In this document: piece after piece, positions 40,066 to 51,133 of the stretch
Layout of the letters: each line of letters starts with the position of its first letter
Numbering within the stretch: position 1 is the first letter of the stretch
DNA from: an uncultured Rhizobium sp.
GTDB lineage: Bacteria > Pseudomonadota > Alphaproteobacteria > Rhizobiales > Rhizobiaceae
Direction: 5' to 3'
Assembly (NCBI GenBank): GCA_945952315.1
Contig: CAMFIE010000026.1
Location: 1 to 56,164, forward strand
Length of the DNA: 56,164 nt
Made by a program: the position numbers and the translations under genes
Notes under the pieces: generated by a model
Database searches by the model: none
What the model saw: the letters and a program-made list of their open reading frames with translations, nothing else
What the model was told of the DNA's origin: nothing

Positions 40066-41265
40066 ATGGTCTTCCGGCTTTCACCCGCTGCCGATCCCGT
40101 CGTTATCGTGTCAGCCCGCCGCACGCCCATCGGTGGCTTTCAGGGGGCGCTTCAGCCGCTTGTCGCGCCCGCGCTCGGGGCCCATGCGATCGCCGCCACG
40201 CTCAAGGCTGCCGGGCTTTCGCCGGATGCCATTGATGAAGTGCTGATGGGCAATGTGCTATCTGCCGGCCTCGGGCAAAACCCGGCGCGACAGGCGGCGC
40301 TGAAGGGTGGCTTGCCCCGCTCTGTTCCGGCCACCACCATTTCCAAAGTCTGCGGCTCGGGCATGAAGGCCGTGATGCTTGGCCATGACAGCCTGGTTGC
40401 CGGAACCAATCGCGTGGTCATTGCCGGTGGCATGGAGTCCATGTCCAACGCGCCCTATCTTTCATTGAAAACCCGTGGCGGTGCCCGGTTGGGCCATGCC
40501 GAGCTCAAGGATCACATGTTCCTTGACGGGTTGGAGGATGCCTATTCCGGCCGCCTGATGGGCACTTACGCGGAAGACAGCGCCGCAGACTTCGGCTTTA
40601 CCCGCGACGATCAGGACGCTTACGCCCGGCAATCGCTGGAGCGGGCGCTCGCGGCGCAACAGAGCGATGCCTTTGCGGCCGAGATTGCCGCAATCAGCGA
40701 GGGCGAGGGCCGCAACACCGTTTCCCTTGCACAGGATGAACAGCCACCGAAGGCGGATGCGGAAAAGATTGCCCGGCTGAAACCGGCCTTCCGCGAGGGT
40801 GGCACGGTGACGGCCGCCAATTCCTCCTCGATTTCCGATGGTGCCGCAGCACTTATCCTGTTGCGCGAAAGCGAGGCGGAAGCGCGCGGCCTTCAGCCGC
40901 TGGCCCGCTTTCTCGGCCATTCCGGCCATGCCCGCGAACCGGCCCAATTCACCTCGGCTCCGGTCGGCGCCATCGAGGCGCTGCTTGCAAGGCTCGGCTG
41001 GAGTGCTGGTGATGTGGACCTGTGGGAAATCAACGAGGCCTTTGCGGTCGTCACGCTGATTGCCATCCGGGAGCTCGGGCTCGACCGCGACCGGGTGAAT
41101 GTGAATGGTGGCGCCTGCGCCCTTGGCCATCCGATCGGGGCATCCGGTGCCCGCATCATCGTCACCCTTGTGCATGCGCTTCAGGCGCGCGGGCTGAAGC
41201 GCGGCATCGCCTCGCTCTGCATCGGTGGCGGTGAAGCCACGGCCCTTGCCGTCGAATGCTTCTGA
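40066..41265 (+). CDS. Thiolase (acetyl-CoA C-acetyltransferase family)
   Basis: A protein of 399 residues. The nucleophile cysteine lies in SKVCGSGMKAV (about residue 98), the conserved NEAFAVVTL follows, and GGACALGHPIGASGAR supplies the active-site histidine, with the second cysteine in SLCIGGGEATAL near the C-terminus. All are standard for degradative and biosynthetic thiolases. As first gene of an operon with a short-chain dehydrogenase and the branched-chain 2-oxoacid dehydrogenase, the likely job is to split 2-methylacetoacetyl-CoA (isoleucine) or acetoacetyl-CoA. A GGGGAGG site lies nine bases upstream of the ATG. Confidence 0.92.
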   Translation: MVFRLSPAADPVVIVSARRTPIGGFQGALQPLVAPALGAHAIAATLKAAGLSPDAIDEVLMGNVLSAGLGQNPARQAALKGGLPRSVPATTISKVCGSGMKAVMLGHDSLVAGTNRVVIAGGMESMSNAPYLSLKTRGGARLGHAELKDHMFLDGLEDAYSGRLMGTYAEDSAADFGFTRDDQDAYARQSLERALAAQQSDAFAAEIAAISEGEGRNTVSLAQDEQPPKADAEKIARLKPAFREGGTVTAANSSSISDGAAALILLRESEAEARGLQPLARFLGHSGHAREPAQFTSAPVGAIEALLARLGWSAGDVDLWEINEAFAVVTLIAIRELGLDRDRVNVNGGACALGHPIGASGARIIVTLVHALQARGLKRGIASLCIGGGEATALAVECF

Positions 41266-41275
41266 GGAGACAGAG

Positions 41276-43308
<2,033 letters not shown>

Positions 43309-43311
43309 GCC

Positions 43312-44325
43312 ATGCCACGGATGACCATGATAGAAGCCATTCGCAGCGCCATGGATGTCTCGATGGGACGGGACGACCGGGTAGTCGTGTTCGGCGAGGA
43401 TGTCGGCTATTTCGGCGGTGTCTTCCGCTGCACGCAGGGCCTGCAGCAGAAATATGGGCGCACCCGCTGCTTCGATGCGCCGATTTCCGAATCCGGCATC
43501 GTCGGCGCGGCGATCGGCATGGCGGCCTACGGGCTGAAGCCCTGCGTGGAAATCCAGTTCGCCGATTACATGTATCCGGCCTATGACCAGCTCACGCAGG
43601 AAGCGGCGCGCATGCGCTATCGCTCCAACCACCAGTTCACCTGTCCGATGGTGGTGCGGATGCCGACCGGCGGCGGCATTTTCGGTGGCCAGACCCACAG
43701 CCAGAGCCCGGAAGCGCTGTTCACCCATGTCTGCGGCCTGAAAGTGGTCGTGCCATCGACCCCCTATGATGCCAAGGGCCTGCTGATTGCCTCGATAGAG
43801 GATCCCGACCCGGTGATCTTTCTGGAGCCGAAGCGGCTTTATAACGGCCCCTTCGATGGTCATCACGACAAGCCGGTGACCCCGTGGGCGGGCCATCCCG
43901 CCGCCGAAGTGCCGGACGGGCATTTCGTCGTGCCGCTGGGTGAAGCCGTTACCGCGCGCGAAGGGCAGGCGGTTTCGATCATCACCTATGGCACGATGGT
44001 GCATGTGGCGATTGCCGCGGCGGAAGAAACCGGCATCGATGCCGAGGTGATCGATCTGCGCACGCTGCTGCCGCTCGATCTGGAAGCGATCATCCGTTCG
44101 GTGAAGAAGACCGGGCGCTGCATGGTTCTGCATGAGGCAACGCTCACCTCCGGCTTCGGCGCGGAACTGGCAGCCCTCGTGCAGGACCACTGCTTCTACA
44201 CGCTGGAAGCACCGGTGATGCGGGTCGCTGGCTGGGATACGCCTTATCCGCATGCGCAGGAATGGGACTATTTCCCCGGCCCGGCCCGCGTTGGCCAGGC
44301 ACTCAAAGACATGATGGAGGTCTGA
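43312..44325 (+). CDS. bkdA2: Branched-chain 2-oxoacid dehydrogenase E1 component, beta subunit
   Basis: A protein of 337 residues, the usual length. EDVGYFGGVFRCTQGLQQKY and FDAPISESGIVGAAIGMA near the N-terminus are diagnostic for E1beta, which contacts the thiamine diphosphate and holds the alpha subunit. The segment MVVRMPTGGGIFGGQTHSQS and the C-terminal VAGWDTPYPHAQEW are well conserved in the branched-chain group, as against pyruvate dehydrogenase. It is spaced 3 bases from E1alpha and 1 base from E2, so the complex is made from one message. Confidence 0.95.
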   Translation: MPRMTMIEAIRSAMDVSMGRDDRVVVFGEDVGYFGGVFRCTQGLQQKYGRTRCFDAPISESGIVGAAIGMAAYGLKPCVEIQFADYMYPAYDQLTQEAARMRYRSNHQFTCPMVVRMPTGGGIFGGQTHSQSPEALFTHVCGLKVVVPSTPYDAKGLLIASIEDPDPVIFLEPKRLYNGPFDGHHDKPVTPWAGHPAAEVPDGHFVVPLGEAVTAREGQAVSIITYGTMVHVAIAAAEETGIDAEVIDLRTLLPLDLEAIIRSVKKTGRCMVLHEATLTSGFGAELAALVQDHCFYTLEAPVMRVAGWDTPYPHAQEWDYFPGPARVGQALKDMMEV

Positions 44326-44326
44326 G

Positions 44327-45616
44327 ATGGCCATTCTTGCAGTCAAGCTTCCCGATGTCGGTGAAGGGGTGGCGGAAGCCGAAATCGTCGAATGGCATGT
44401 GAAGCCCGGCGATCTGGTGCGGGAAGACGATGTGCTGACCGCCGTGATGACCGGCAAGGCGACGGTGGAAATCCCGTCCCCGGTCGAAGGCAAGGTGATC
44501 TGGGTCGGCCCCGCCATCGGCGACATGGTGCCGGTCGGAACACCGATCCTGAAGATCGAGCATGCGGGCGAAGGCGGCGATGACGCGGCGGAAGAGCCGG
44601 CGCCTCAGGCACCGCAACCCGCCGCGTCTGCCAAGCCGGAAACACCGGTCACACCGGACCGGATGGTGACGCAGAAACCGGCCATAGCCCAACCGGCAGC
44701 CGTTCCCGCCCGCACAGTTCATGCCGCCGCACCCCGTGCCGAAGGCGAGCGACCCTTGGCATCCCCGGCCGTGCGGCTGCGGGCGCGCGAAGCGGGTGTC
44801 GATCTCCGGCAGGTCGCGGGCAGCGGCCCGGCTGGCCGTATCACGCATGAGGATCTCGACCTGCATTTCGCCGGGCCGCAGGTCCAGCCGCAGGCGGGCG
44901 GGCTGAAGCCGGATCTGTCCGTCAAGGAAATCCGCATGGCGGGTCTGAGGCGGCGCATCGCCGAACAGATGAGCCGGTCGAAAAGCCGCATTCCCCACAT
45001 CACCTATGTGGAGGAGGTCGATATGTCGGCGCTCGAGGAGTTGCGCGCCAGCATGAACCGCAGCCTGAAACCGGGCCGGGTGAAGCTGACGCTTCTGCCA
45101 TTCCTGATGCGGGCCATGGTGAAGGCGATTGCCGATCAGCCGATCTTCAACGCGATCTATGACGACGAGGCAGGCATCATCCGCCAGCATGGCGGCGTGC
45201 ATATCGGCATTGCCGCGCAGACGCCTTCGGGGCTGATGGTGCCGGTGGTGCGCCATGCCGAAGCCCGCGACATTCACGATTGCGCGCGCGAGGTTTCGCG
45301 TCTCGGCGAGGCGGCGCGCAATGGCACGGCGCTCCGGGAAGAGCTGTCCGGCTCCACCATCACCATTTCCTCGCTCGGCGCGCTGGGTGGCATCGTTTCC
45401 ACGCCGGTGATCAACCATCCGGAAGTGGCGATCATCGGCGTGAACAAGCTGGTCGTGCGTCCGCATTGGGATGGTACGCAGTTCGTGCCGCGCAAGATGA
45501 TGAACCTCTCTTCCAGCTTCGATCACCGGGTGATCGATGGCTTCGATGCCGCAACCTTCATCCAGCGCATCAAGGCGCTGCTTGAAAATCCGGCCATGAT
45601 TTTTGTCGAGGACTGA
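44327..45616 (+). CDS. bkdB: Dihydrolipoyl acyltransferase, E2 of branched-chain 2-oxoacid dehydrogenase
   Basis: A protein of 429 residues with three parts: a lipoyl domain (residues 1-78) whose lipoylated lysine is in MTGKATVEI, an Ala/Pro-rich linker, a peripheral subunit-binding domain (LASPAVRLRAREAGVDLRQV, GRITHEDL, about 142-178), and a catalytic domain from about 200 that ends in SSSFDHRVIDGFDAA, the HxxxDG active site. It forms the core of the complex and passes acyl groups to CoA. There is only one lipoyl domain, as usual for BCKDH. The gene starts one base after the E1beta stop. Confidence 0.95.
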   Translation: MAILAVKLPDVGEGVAEAEIVEWHVKPGDLVREDDVLTAVMTGKATVEIPSPVEGKVIWVGPAIGDMVPVGTPILKIEHAGEGGDDAAEEPAPQAPQPAASAKPETPVTPDRMVTQKPAIAQPAAVPARTVHAAAPRAEGERPLASPAVRLRAREAGVDLRQVAGSGPAGRITHEDLDLHFAGPQVQPQAGGLKPDLSVKEIRMAGLRRRIAEQMSRSKSRIPHITYVEEVDMSALEELRASMNRSLKPGRVKLTLLPFLMRAMVKAIADQPIFNAIYDDEAGIIRQHGGVHIGIAAQTPSGLMVPVVRHAEARDIHDCAREVSRLGEAARNGTALREELSGSTITISSLGALGGIVSTPVINHPEVAIIGVNKLVVRPHWDGTQFVPRKMMNLSSSFDHRVIDGFDAATFIQRIKALLENPAMIFVED

Positions 45617-45617
45617 C

Positions 45618-47012
45618 ATGAAAGAGATCCATTGCAAGCTTCTCGTCATCGGTGCCGGTCCCGGCGGCTATGTCGCCGCCATCCGCGCCGGACAGCTCGG
45701 TCTCGATACGGTGATCGTCGAGAAGGCAAGGCCGGGCGGCACCTGCCTGAACATCGGCTGCATTCCCTCCAAGGCGCTGATCCATGCGGCAGAAGAGTTC
45801 CATCACGCAGTCAGGCGTTCGGAAAAGCCGTCTCCGGCCGGCCTTCGCCACAGCCGCCCGGAGCTGGATTTCGCCGCGACGCAGGGCTGGAAATCCGGCA
45901 TCGTGCACCGGCTGACAAACGGGGTTGCCGCCCTTATGAAGAAGGCGGGCGTGAAAACCGTGATCGGCCATGCCCGCTTCCGCGACGGCAAGACTGTGGC
46001 GGTGGAAACCGAAACCGGCACGCAGGTGATCCATGCGGAAAACACGGTGATTGCAACGGGTTCCGCCCCGGTCGAGCTTCCGGTCCTGCCCTTCGGCGGC
46101 GATGTGCTCTCCTCAACGGAGGCGCTTTCGCTCACCGAAATACCGCAGTCGCTGGCGGTGATCGGCGGCGGCTACATCGGCATCGAGCTTGGCACCACCT
46201 TTGCCCGGCTGGGTTCGAAGGTGACGATCATCGAGGCGCAGAAACACATTCTGCCGCACTATGATTCCGCCCTTGTTCGCCCGGTCGAAAAGCGGTTGCA
46301 GGCGCTCGGCGTCACCGTTCTTGCCGCAACGAAGGTGAAGGGCCGCAACGGCGATGGCGCACTCCTTCTCGAAACCGCCGATGGTCGCGAAAAGACGCTT
46401 TCGGCGGAAAAGCTGCTGGTCACCGTTGGCCGCAAGCCGGTGACCGAAGGCTGGGGCCGCGAGGAACTGGTGCTCGACATGGCCGGCCCCTTCATTCGCG
46501 TGGATGACAAGTGCCGCACCTCGATGCGCGGTCTTTATGCGATCGGCGATGTGACCGGCGAGCCGATGCTTGCCCATCGCGCGATGGCGCAAGGGGAAAT
46601 GGTGGCGGAGATCATCGCGGGCAAATCCCGCGCCTTCGACAAGCGGGCAATCCCCGCCGTGTGTTTCTCCTCGCCGGAAGTGGTGTCCGTCGGGCTATCG
46701 CCGGACGAAGCAAAGGCGCAAGGGCTTGATATCATCATCGGCCAGTTTCCGTTCCAGGCCAATGGCCGGGCGATGACGCTGGGCGGTGAGGACGGTTTCG
46801 TGCGCGTGACGGCGCGGGCCGACAATCATCTGGTGCTCGGCATCCAGGCGGTTGGCGACCATGTCTCGGAGCTTTCCGCTGCCTTTTCGCTGGCGGTGGA
46901 AATGGGCGCGCGGCTCGAGGATATCTCAGGCACGGTGCATGCGCATCCGACACTGTCGGAAGCCTTCCCCGAGGCGGCGATGGCCGCCCTCGGGCATGGC
47001 CTGCACATGTAA
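45618..47012 (+). CDS. lpdV: Dihydrolipoyl dehydrogenase, E3
   Basis: A protein of 464 residues. It has the FAD-binding GAGPGGYVAA at the N-terminus, the redox disulfide in GGTCLNIGCIPSKAL, the NAD-binding GGGYIGIELG (about residue 182) and the C-terminal HAHPTLSEA with the active-site histidine. It reoxidises the lipoyl groups of E2 with NAD. Being the last gene of the bkd operon, it is the E3 dedicated to this complex (LpdV type). The ATG at 45618 has a GAGGA site six bases before it. The operon ends here, 6 bases before the stop of the convergent Lrp-like gene. Confidence 0.95.
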   Translation: MKEIHCKLLVIGAGPGGYVAAIRAGQLGLDTVIVEKARPGGTCLNIGCIPSKALIHAAEEFHHAVRRSEKPSPAGLRHSRPELDFAATQGWKSGIVHRLTNGVAALMKKAGVKTVIGHARFRDGKTVAVETETGTQVIHAENTVIATGSAPVELPVLPFGGDVLSSTEALSLTEIPQSLAVIGGGYIGIELGTTFARLGSKVTIIEAQKHILPHYDSALVRPVEKRLQALGVTVLAATKVKGRNGDGALLLETADGREKTLSAEKLLVTVGRKPVTEGWGREELVLDMAGPFIRVDDKCRTSMRGLYAIGDVTGEPMLAHRAMAQGEMVAEIIAGKSRAFDKRAIPAVCFSSPEVVSVGLSPDEAKAQGLDIIIGQFPFQANGRAMTLGGEDGFVRVTARADNHLVLGIQAVGDHVSELSAAFSLAVEMGARLEDISGTVHAHPTLSEAFPEAAMAALGHGLHM

Positions 47013-47018
47013 GCGATA

Positions 47019-47471
47019 TCAGAGGGGAAGGGCGGTCTTGTAGACCACGCGGCGCAGCGCGGAGCTGGAGCGGATCGATTTCACCTGCTTCATCTTGATC
47101 AGCCGCGAGCGCAGCAATTCCTCGAATTCATGGAGATCACGGGTGACGACGCGCAGCAGATAATCGTAGTCACCCGTCATCAGATAGCATTCCATGACCT
47201 GCGGTATTGTGGCGATATCGCGCTCGAAGGAGGAGATATTCTCGTCATCCTGGCTGACGAGCTGCACGGAGATGAAAACGCTGACCTTGAGGCCGAGCTT
47301 TTCCTGATCGAGCAGGGTCACATAGGACTGGATCACCCCGTCTTTCTCCAGCTGCTTCTGGCGGCGCTGGATCGGGGATGGTGACAGATGCACCTTCTCG
47401 GCCAGTTCTATCGAGGTGAGCCGCGCATTGTCCTGCAACGCGCGCAGCAGCGCGAGGTCCTTGTCATCCAT
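47019..47471 (-). CDS. Lrp/AsnC family regulator (BkdR-like)
   Basis: A protein of 150 residues. An N-terminal helix-turn-helix (DLALLRALQDNARLTSIELA, then VHLSPSPIQRRQKQLEKDG) and a C-terminal RAM ligand-binding domain (FISVQLVSQDDENISSFERD, ECYLMTGDYDYLLRVV) form a complete Lrp-type protein that senses amino acids. Next to BCAA catabolic genes, it is likely the regulator BkdR. In many genomes bkdR is divergent from bkd; here it lies at the 3' ends of both operons, in the direction of the liu operon and convergent to bkd, so it could be co-transcribed with liu. Confidence 0.92.
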   Translation of the reverse strand: MDDKDLALLRALQDNARLTSIELAEKVHLSPSPIQRRQKQLEKDGVIQSYVTLLDQEKLGLKVSVFISVQLVSQDDENISSFERDIATIPQVMECYLMTGDYDYLLRVVTRDLHEFEELLRSRLIKMKQVKSIRSSSALRRVVYKTALPL

Positions 47472-47512
47472 GAAAACGCTCCCAAATGCCGCCCGTTTCC
47501 TGCCGATGATAC

Positions 47513-48280
47513 TCAACCACCGAGGAAGCGCACAATCCGTTCTTTTGCTTCTGCCGTTTCCCAGCGGTCGGCAAGCGCCTCGATGCTGAAGGACAGGGGA
47601 TCGGATGTTTCGCCACGGGCAAGGGCGCGGATGAAGCGCTTGGCATCGGAAACAGCACCCGGCGCGCAATCGAGCAGGGCGCGAAGCTCCTGCTCGACGG
47701 CGTCATCCAGTTTTTCGGGCAGGACCGCGCGGGAGACGAGACCGAAGCGCAGCGCATCCTCCGCCGTGAACCGGCTGGCATTGAGGATCAGGCGGCGCGC
47801 ATGGCCTTCGCCGATGCGTCGCACCACATAGGGGCCGATGGTGGCCGGGATCAGGCCCAATTTCGTTTCCGTCAGCGCGAAACTTGCGGTTTCCGAAGCA
47901 ATCACGATATCGGCAACCGCGATCAGCCCGATGCCGCCGCCTGCCGCATTGCCCTGCACGCGGGCGATCAGCACTTTCGAGAGCTCGTCCAGCCGCCGCA
48001 ACATCCCGGCAAGCAGGCGCGCGCCGTCCATCTTGCCTGCCCGGTCAAGGGCGGCCTGCGCCCGCATCCAGCCGAGATCTCCGCCCGCGCAAAAGCTCTT
48101 GCCTTCGGCCTTCATCACCACAGCCCGGATAGCAGGGTCCTGATCGATCCTGTCGCAGGCGGCAATCAGCTCGCGCATCATGGTTTCGTTGATGGCATGG
48201 TGCTTGTCCGGACGGTTGAGTGTCAGCGAGGCAATGCCGCGTGCGTCCACATCGAGCAGGATCGTTTCGAACTGCATCAT
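47513..48280 (-). CDS. liuC: Methylglutaconyl-CoA hydratase (enoyl-CoA hydratase family)
   Basis: A protein of 255 residues of the crotonase family. LTLNRPDKHHAINETMM, then GKSFCAGGDLGWMR form the oxyanion region, and VQGNAAGGGIGLIAVADIVI carries the second oxyanion loop. FALTETKLGLIPATIGPYVV, with its glutamate, and AEDALRFGLVSRAV match methylglutaconyl-CoA hydratases. It hydrates 3-methylglutaconyl-CoA to HMG-CoA in leucine degradation. The start overlaps the stop of the HMG-CoA lyase gene by four bases (ATGA). In the liu operon of pseudomonads this gene precedes the carboxylase alpha gene; here it is last. Confidence 0.9.
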   Translation of the reverse strand: MMQFETILLDVDARGIASLTLNRPDKHHAINETMMRELIAACDRIDQDPAIRAVVMKAEGKSFCAGGDLGWMRAQAALDRAGKMDGARLLAGMLRRLDELSKVLIARVQGNAAGGGIGLIAVADIVIASETASFALTETKLGLIPATIGPYVVRRIGEGHARRLILNASRFTAEDALRFGLVSRAVLPEKLDDAVEQELRALLDCAPGAVSDAKRFIRALARGETSDPLSFSIEALADRWETAEAKERIVRFLGG

Positions 48281-49134
48281 GCCGTCTCCTTGAGGCTGCG
48301 GGCAAAGGTTTCGGCAATGGCCAGTTTCGCCGCATCGATCCCGGTTTCAAACCCGAGCCGGTCCATCAGCATCAGAACGGCGCCGGTCGCAACATTGCCG
48401 GCGGCACCCGGCGCATAGGGGCAGCCGCCCAACCCGCCTGCGGATGCATCAAAAACCCGCAGCCCTTTTTCCAGCGCCACCTCGATATTGGCGATGGCCG
48501 CACCGCCTGTATCGTGGAAATGGCCCGCAAGCCGTTCTGCAGGTACGACGTCGAGAACCGCGTCGAGCATCCGCGCGATCCGCTCCGGTGTGGCCCGGCC
48601 AAGCGTATCGCCAAGCGAGATTTCGTGGCAGCCGAGCCCGTGCAATGCCTCGGCCACATGCGCGACCGCCTGCGGCTCGACTTCACCCTCATAGGGGCAA
48701 TCCGTGACGCAGGAGATATAGCCGCGCACCGGAATGCCCGCGCGGGCGGCACTGTCCATCACCGGGCGGAAGCGCGCGATGCTTTCTGCAATCGAGCAGT
48801 TGATATTCTTCAGGCTGAAGCTTTCGGAAGCGGCGGCAAACACCGCCACCCGGTTCGCACCGGCGGCAAGGGCTGCCTCGAAGCCACGCAGATTGGGGGT
48901 CAGCACGGTATAGTCCGTGCCCGGCCGCCGGTTGATGCCAGCCATCACCTCTTTCGCATCGGCCATCTGCGGCACCCAGTCGGCGCGTACGAAGCTCGTC
49001 ACCTCGATCCGCTTCAGCCCGGCTTCCGAGAGAAGATCCACCAGCCGGATCTTGTCGGCGGTGGAAATCAGCCGCTTCTCGTTCTGCAGGCCATCGCGCG
49101 GCGCCATTTCGTGGATCAGCACGGTTCGGGTCAT
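48277..49134 (-). CDS. liuE: Hydroxymethylglutaryl-CoA lyase
   Basis: A protein of 285 residues. HEMAPRDGLQNEKRLI near the N-terminus carries the metal-binding aspartate, AGHFHDTGGAAIANI the metal-binding histidines and GLGGCPYAPGAAGNVATG the catalytic cysteine of this family. It splits HMG-CoA into acetyl-CoA and acetoacetate, the last step of the leucine pathway. It is 3 bases after the carboxylase alpha gene and overlaps the hydratase gene by 4. No CoA-transferase gene is next to it, so acetoacetate must be activated elsewhere. Confidence 0.95.
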   Translation of the reverse strand: MTRTVLIHEMAPRDGLQNEKRLISTADKIRLVDLLSEAGLKRIEVTSFVRADWVPQMADAKEVMAGINRRPGTDYTVLTPNLRGFEAALAAGANRVAVFAAASESFSLKNINCSIAESIARFRPVMDSAARAGIPVRGYISCVTDCPYEGEVEPQAVAHVAEALHGLGCHEISLGDTLGRATPERIARMLDAVLDVVPAERLAGHFHDTGGAAIANIEVALEKGLRVFDASAGGLGGCPYAPGAAGNVATGAVLMLMDRLGFETGIDAAKLAIAETFARSLKETA

Positions 49135-49137
49135 GGC

Positions 49138-51123
49138 TCAGGCCTCGTCCTGTGCTTCAAGCGCCACCAGAAGCGTGCCTTCGGCCACCTGCGCGCCTTC
49201 GCTGCAGTTCACCGCTGCCACCGTCCCGTCGCGCGGGGCGGAAAGGGTGAGTTCCATCTTCATCGCCTCCATCACCAGCAGCGGATCACCGGCACGGACC
49301 TGCTGGCCGACGCTTGCCTGAAGCCGCTTGACGAGACCCGGCATCGGCGCCGTCACCTGATTGCCGCCTGCAGCCGAACGGTTTGCAGGGGTGGGATCAT
49401 GGAGGCGGAACACATGCTCGTCCTCGCCGATGCGGATCACCGCCTTTTCACCGTCGCGGTGCCAGCTGCCCTGCCGGTCATGTCCCTGTGCTTCCAGCCG
49501 GAAGCGGTTTTCACCGGACCGGGTGAGGCGCAGCCTGCATTCGGCCGCGCCGATCCGCGCCCGCCAGCAATGCCGATCCTGCCGTGAAAGATAGACTGTC
49601 TCAGGCCGTTCCGCACCCGCAAGCACCACGATCTCTTCCGCCTCGCCAAGGGCGCGGAATCCCTTGAGGCTCGCCCAGGGATCAGGATCATCCGGCAGCC
49701 GGTCCAGATCCGTGAGCAGCAGGGCGGCAAGAGCCTTGGTCTCGGGGGTGGGCGTCCCTTCCGCCAGCAGATCGTCGAGCGCGCGAGCAATCAGGCCAGT
49801 ATCGGGATTGCCCGCGGCGAAATCCGCCTGTCGGGCAAGGCGGGCGAGAAAGCGGCTGTTGGTTTCGACGCCACTCACTTCGGTTCGATTGAGGGCTGCG
49901 ACCAGCCTGTCGAGCGCGGCTTCACGGCTTTCGCCATGTACGATGATCTTGGCAATCATCGGATCGTAGAAGGGCGTCACCAGGTCGCCCGCACGGATGC
50001 CGCTTTCGACCCGCGCTTCCATTTCCGGCAGGCGGAGATGGCGGATGCGTCCGGTCGAGGGCAGGAAGCCGGTGGCGGGATTTTCCGCATAAAGCCGGGC
50101 TTCCATCGCCCAGCCATGGATCGCAAGCGCCTGCTGCCGCTTCGGGAGCGGTTCGCCAGAGGCAACACGCAATTGCCACTCCACCAGATCGACGCCGGTG
50201 ATCGCTTCCGTCACCGGATGTTCCACCTGCAGGCGGGTGTTCATCTCCATGAACCAGAACCGGTCCATGCGAAGCCCTTCGGAGGCATCGGCGATGAATT
50301 CCACCGTTCCGGCACCCGAATAGCCGATGGCGCGCGCAGCCTTTACGGCGGCTTCGCCCATCGCGGCGCGCATCTCCTCCGGCATGCCGGGGGCGGGGGC
50401 TTCCTCGATCACCTTCTGGTGGCGGCGTTGCGCCGAGCAATCGCGCTCGAACAGATGCACGACCTCACCGTGATCATCGGCAAAGACCTGAATTTCGATA
50501 TGGCGCGGATGGGTGACATATTTCTCGATCAGGCAGGCCGGATCCCCGAAGCTCGCCTGCGCCTCGTGGCGGGCGCCGTCGAGTGCCGCAGTGAAATCCT
50601 CTGGCCGCTCCACCCGCCGCATGCCCTTGCCGCCACCACCGGCGCGCGCCTTGATCAGCACCGGAAAGCCGATGCGCGTGGCTTCAGAAAGTAGCGTTGC
50701 CGCATCGTTTGCAGCGCCGTGATAGCCGGGCACGACAGGCACGCCCGCCTTTTCCATCGCAGCCTTTGCCGCATCCTTCAGCCCCATGGCGCGGATCGCG
50801 GAGGCGGGCGGGCCAATGAAACGCAGGCCGGCCTTTGTAACGGCTTCGGCAAAGTCCGGATTTTCCGAGAGGAAGCCGTAACCCGGATGGATGGCTTCTG
50901 CCCCGGTGGAAAGCGCAGCCGCAATGATGCGGTCCGCCTTCAGATAGCTTTGCGATGCCGTCTGACCGCCGAGCGAGACCGCTTCGTCGGCCATGTCGAC
51001 AAACAGCGCGTCGCGATCCGCATCGGAATGCACGGCAACGGTCGCGACACCCAGTTTACGGCAGGTGCGGATGATGCGGCAGGCGATTTCACCACGATTG
51101 GCAATCAGGATTTTTCGAAACAT
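49138..51123 (-). CDS. liuD: Methylcrotonyl-CoA carboxylase, alpha (biotin) subunit
   Basis: A protein of 661 residues. The N-terminal biotin carboxylase (FRKILIANRGEIACRIIRT, GGGGKGMRRVERPEDF with the ATP-grasp loop, then ERDCSAQRRHQKVIEEAPAP) covers about residues 1-445. A middle domain (BT type) links to the biotin carboxyl carrier part at the C-terminus, where VMEAMKMELTL has the biotinylated lysine. It carboxylates biotin for transfer to methylcrotonyl-CoA by the beta subunit. The ATG at 51123 fits the family start; a longer frame to 51153 overlaps the beta gene and is not chosen. Confidence 0.95.
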   Translation of the reverse strand: MFRKILIANRGEIACRIIRTCRKLGVATVAVHSDADRDALFVDMADEAVSLGGQTASQSYLKADRIIAAALSTGAEAIHPGYGFLSENPDFAEAVTKAGLRFIGPPASAIRAMGLKDAAKAAMEKAGVPVVPGYHGAANDAATLLSEATRIGFPVLIKARAGGGGKGMRRVERPEDFTAALDGARHEAQASFGDPACLIEKYVTHPRHIEIQVFADDHGEVVHLFERDCSAQRRHQKVIEEAPAPGMPEEMRAAMGEAAVKAARAIGYSGAGTVEFIADASEGLRMDRFWFMEMNTRLQVEHPVTEAITGVDLVEWQLRVASGEPLPKRQQALAIHGWAMEARLYAENPATGFLPSTGRIRHLRLPEMEARVESGIRAGDLVTPFYDPMIAKIIVHGESREAALDRLVAALNRTEVSGVETNSRFLARLARQADFAAGNPDTGLIARALDDLLAEGTPTPETKALAALLLTDLDRLPDDPDPWASLKGFRALGEAEEIVVLAGAERPETVYLSRQDRHCWRARIGAAECRLRLTRSGENRFRLEAQGHDRQGSWHRDGEKAVIRIGEDEHVFRLHDPTPANRSAAGGNQVTAPMPGLVKRLQASVGQQVRAGDPLLVMEAMKMELTLSAPRDGTVAAVNCSEGAQVAEGTLLVALEAQDEA

Positions 51124-51133
51124 CGGCCAAACC

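Noticed and set aside
39678-40130. Minus-strand frame of 150 codons upstream of the thiolase gene
   Set aside because: It overlaps the thiolase start on the opposite strand, has unusual composition and no motif.
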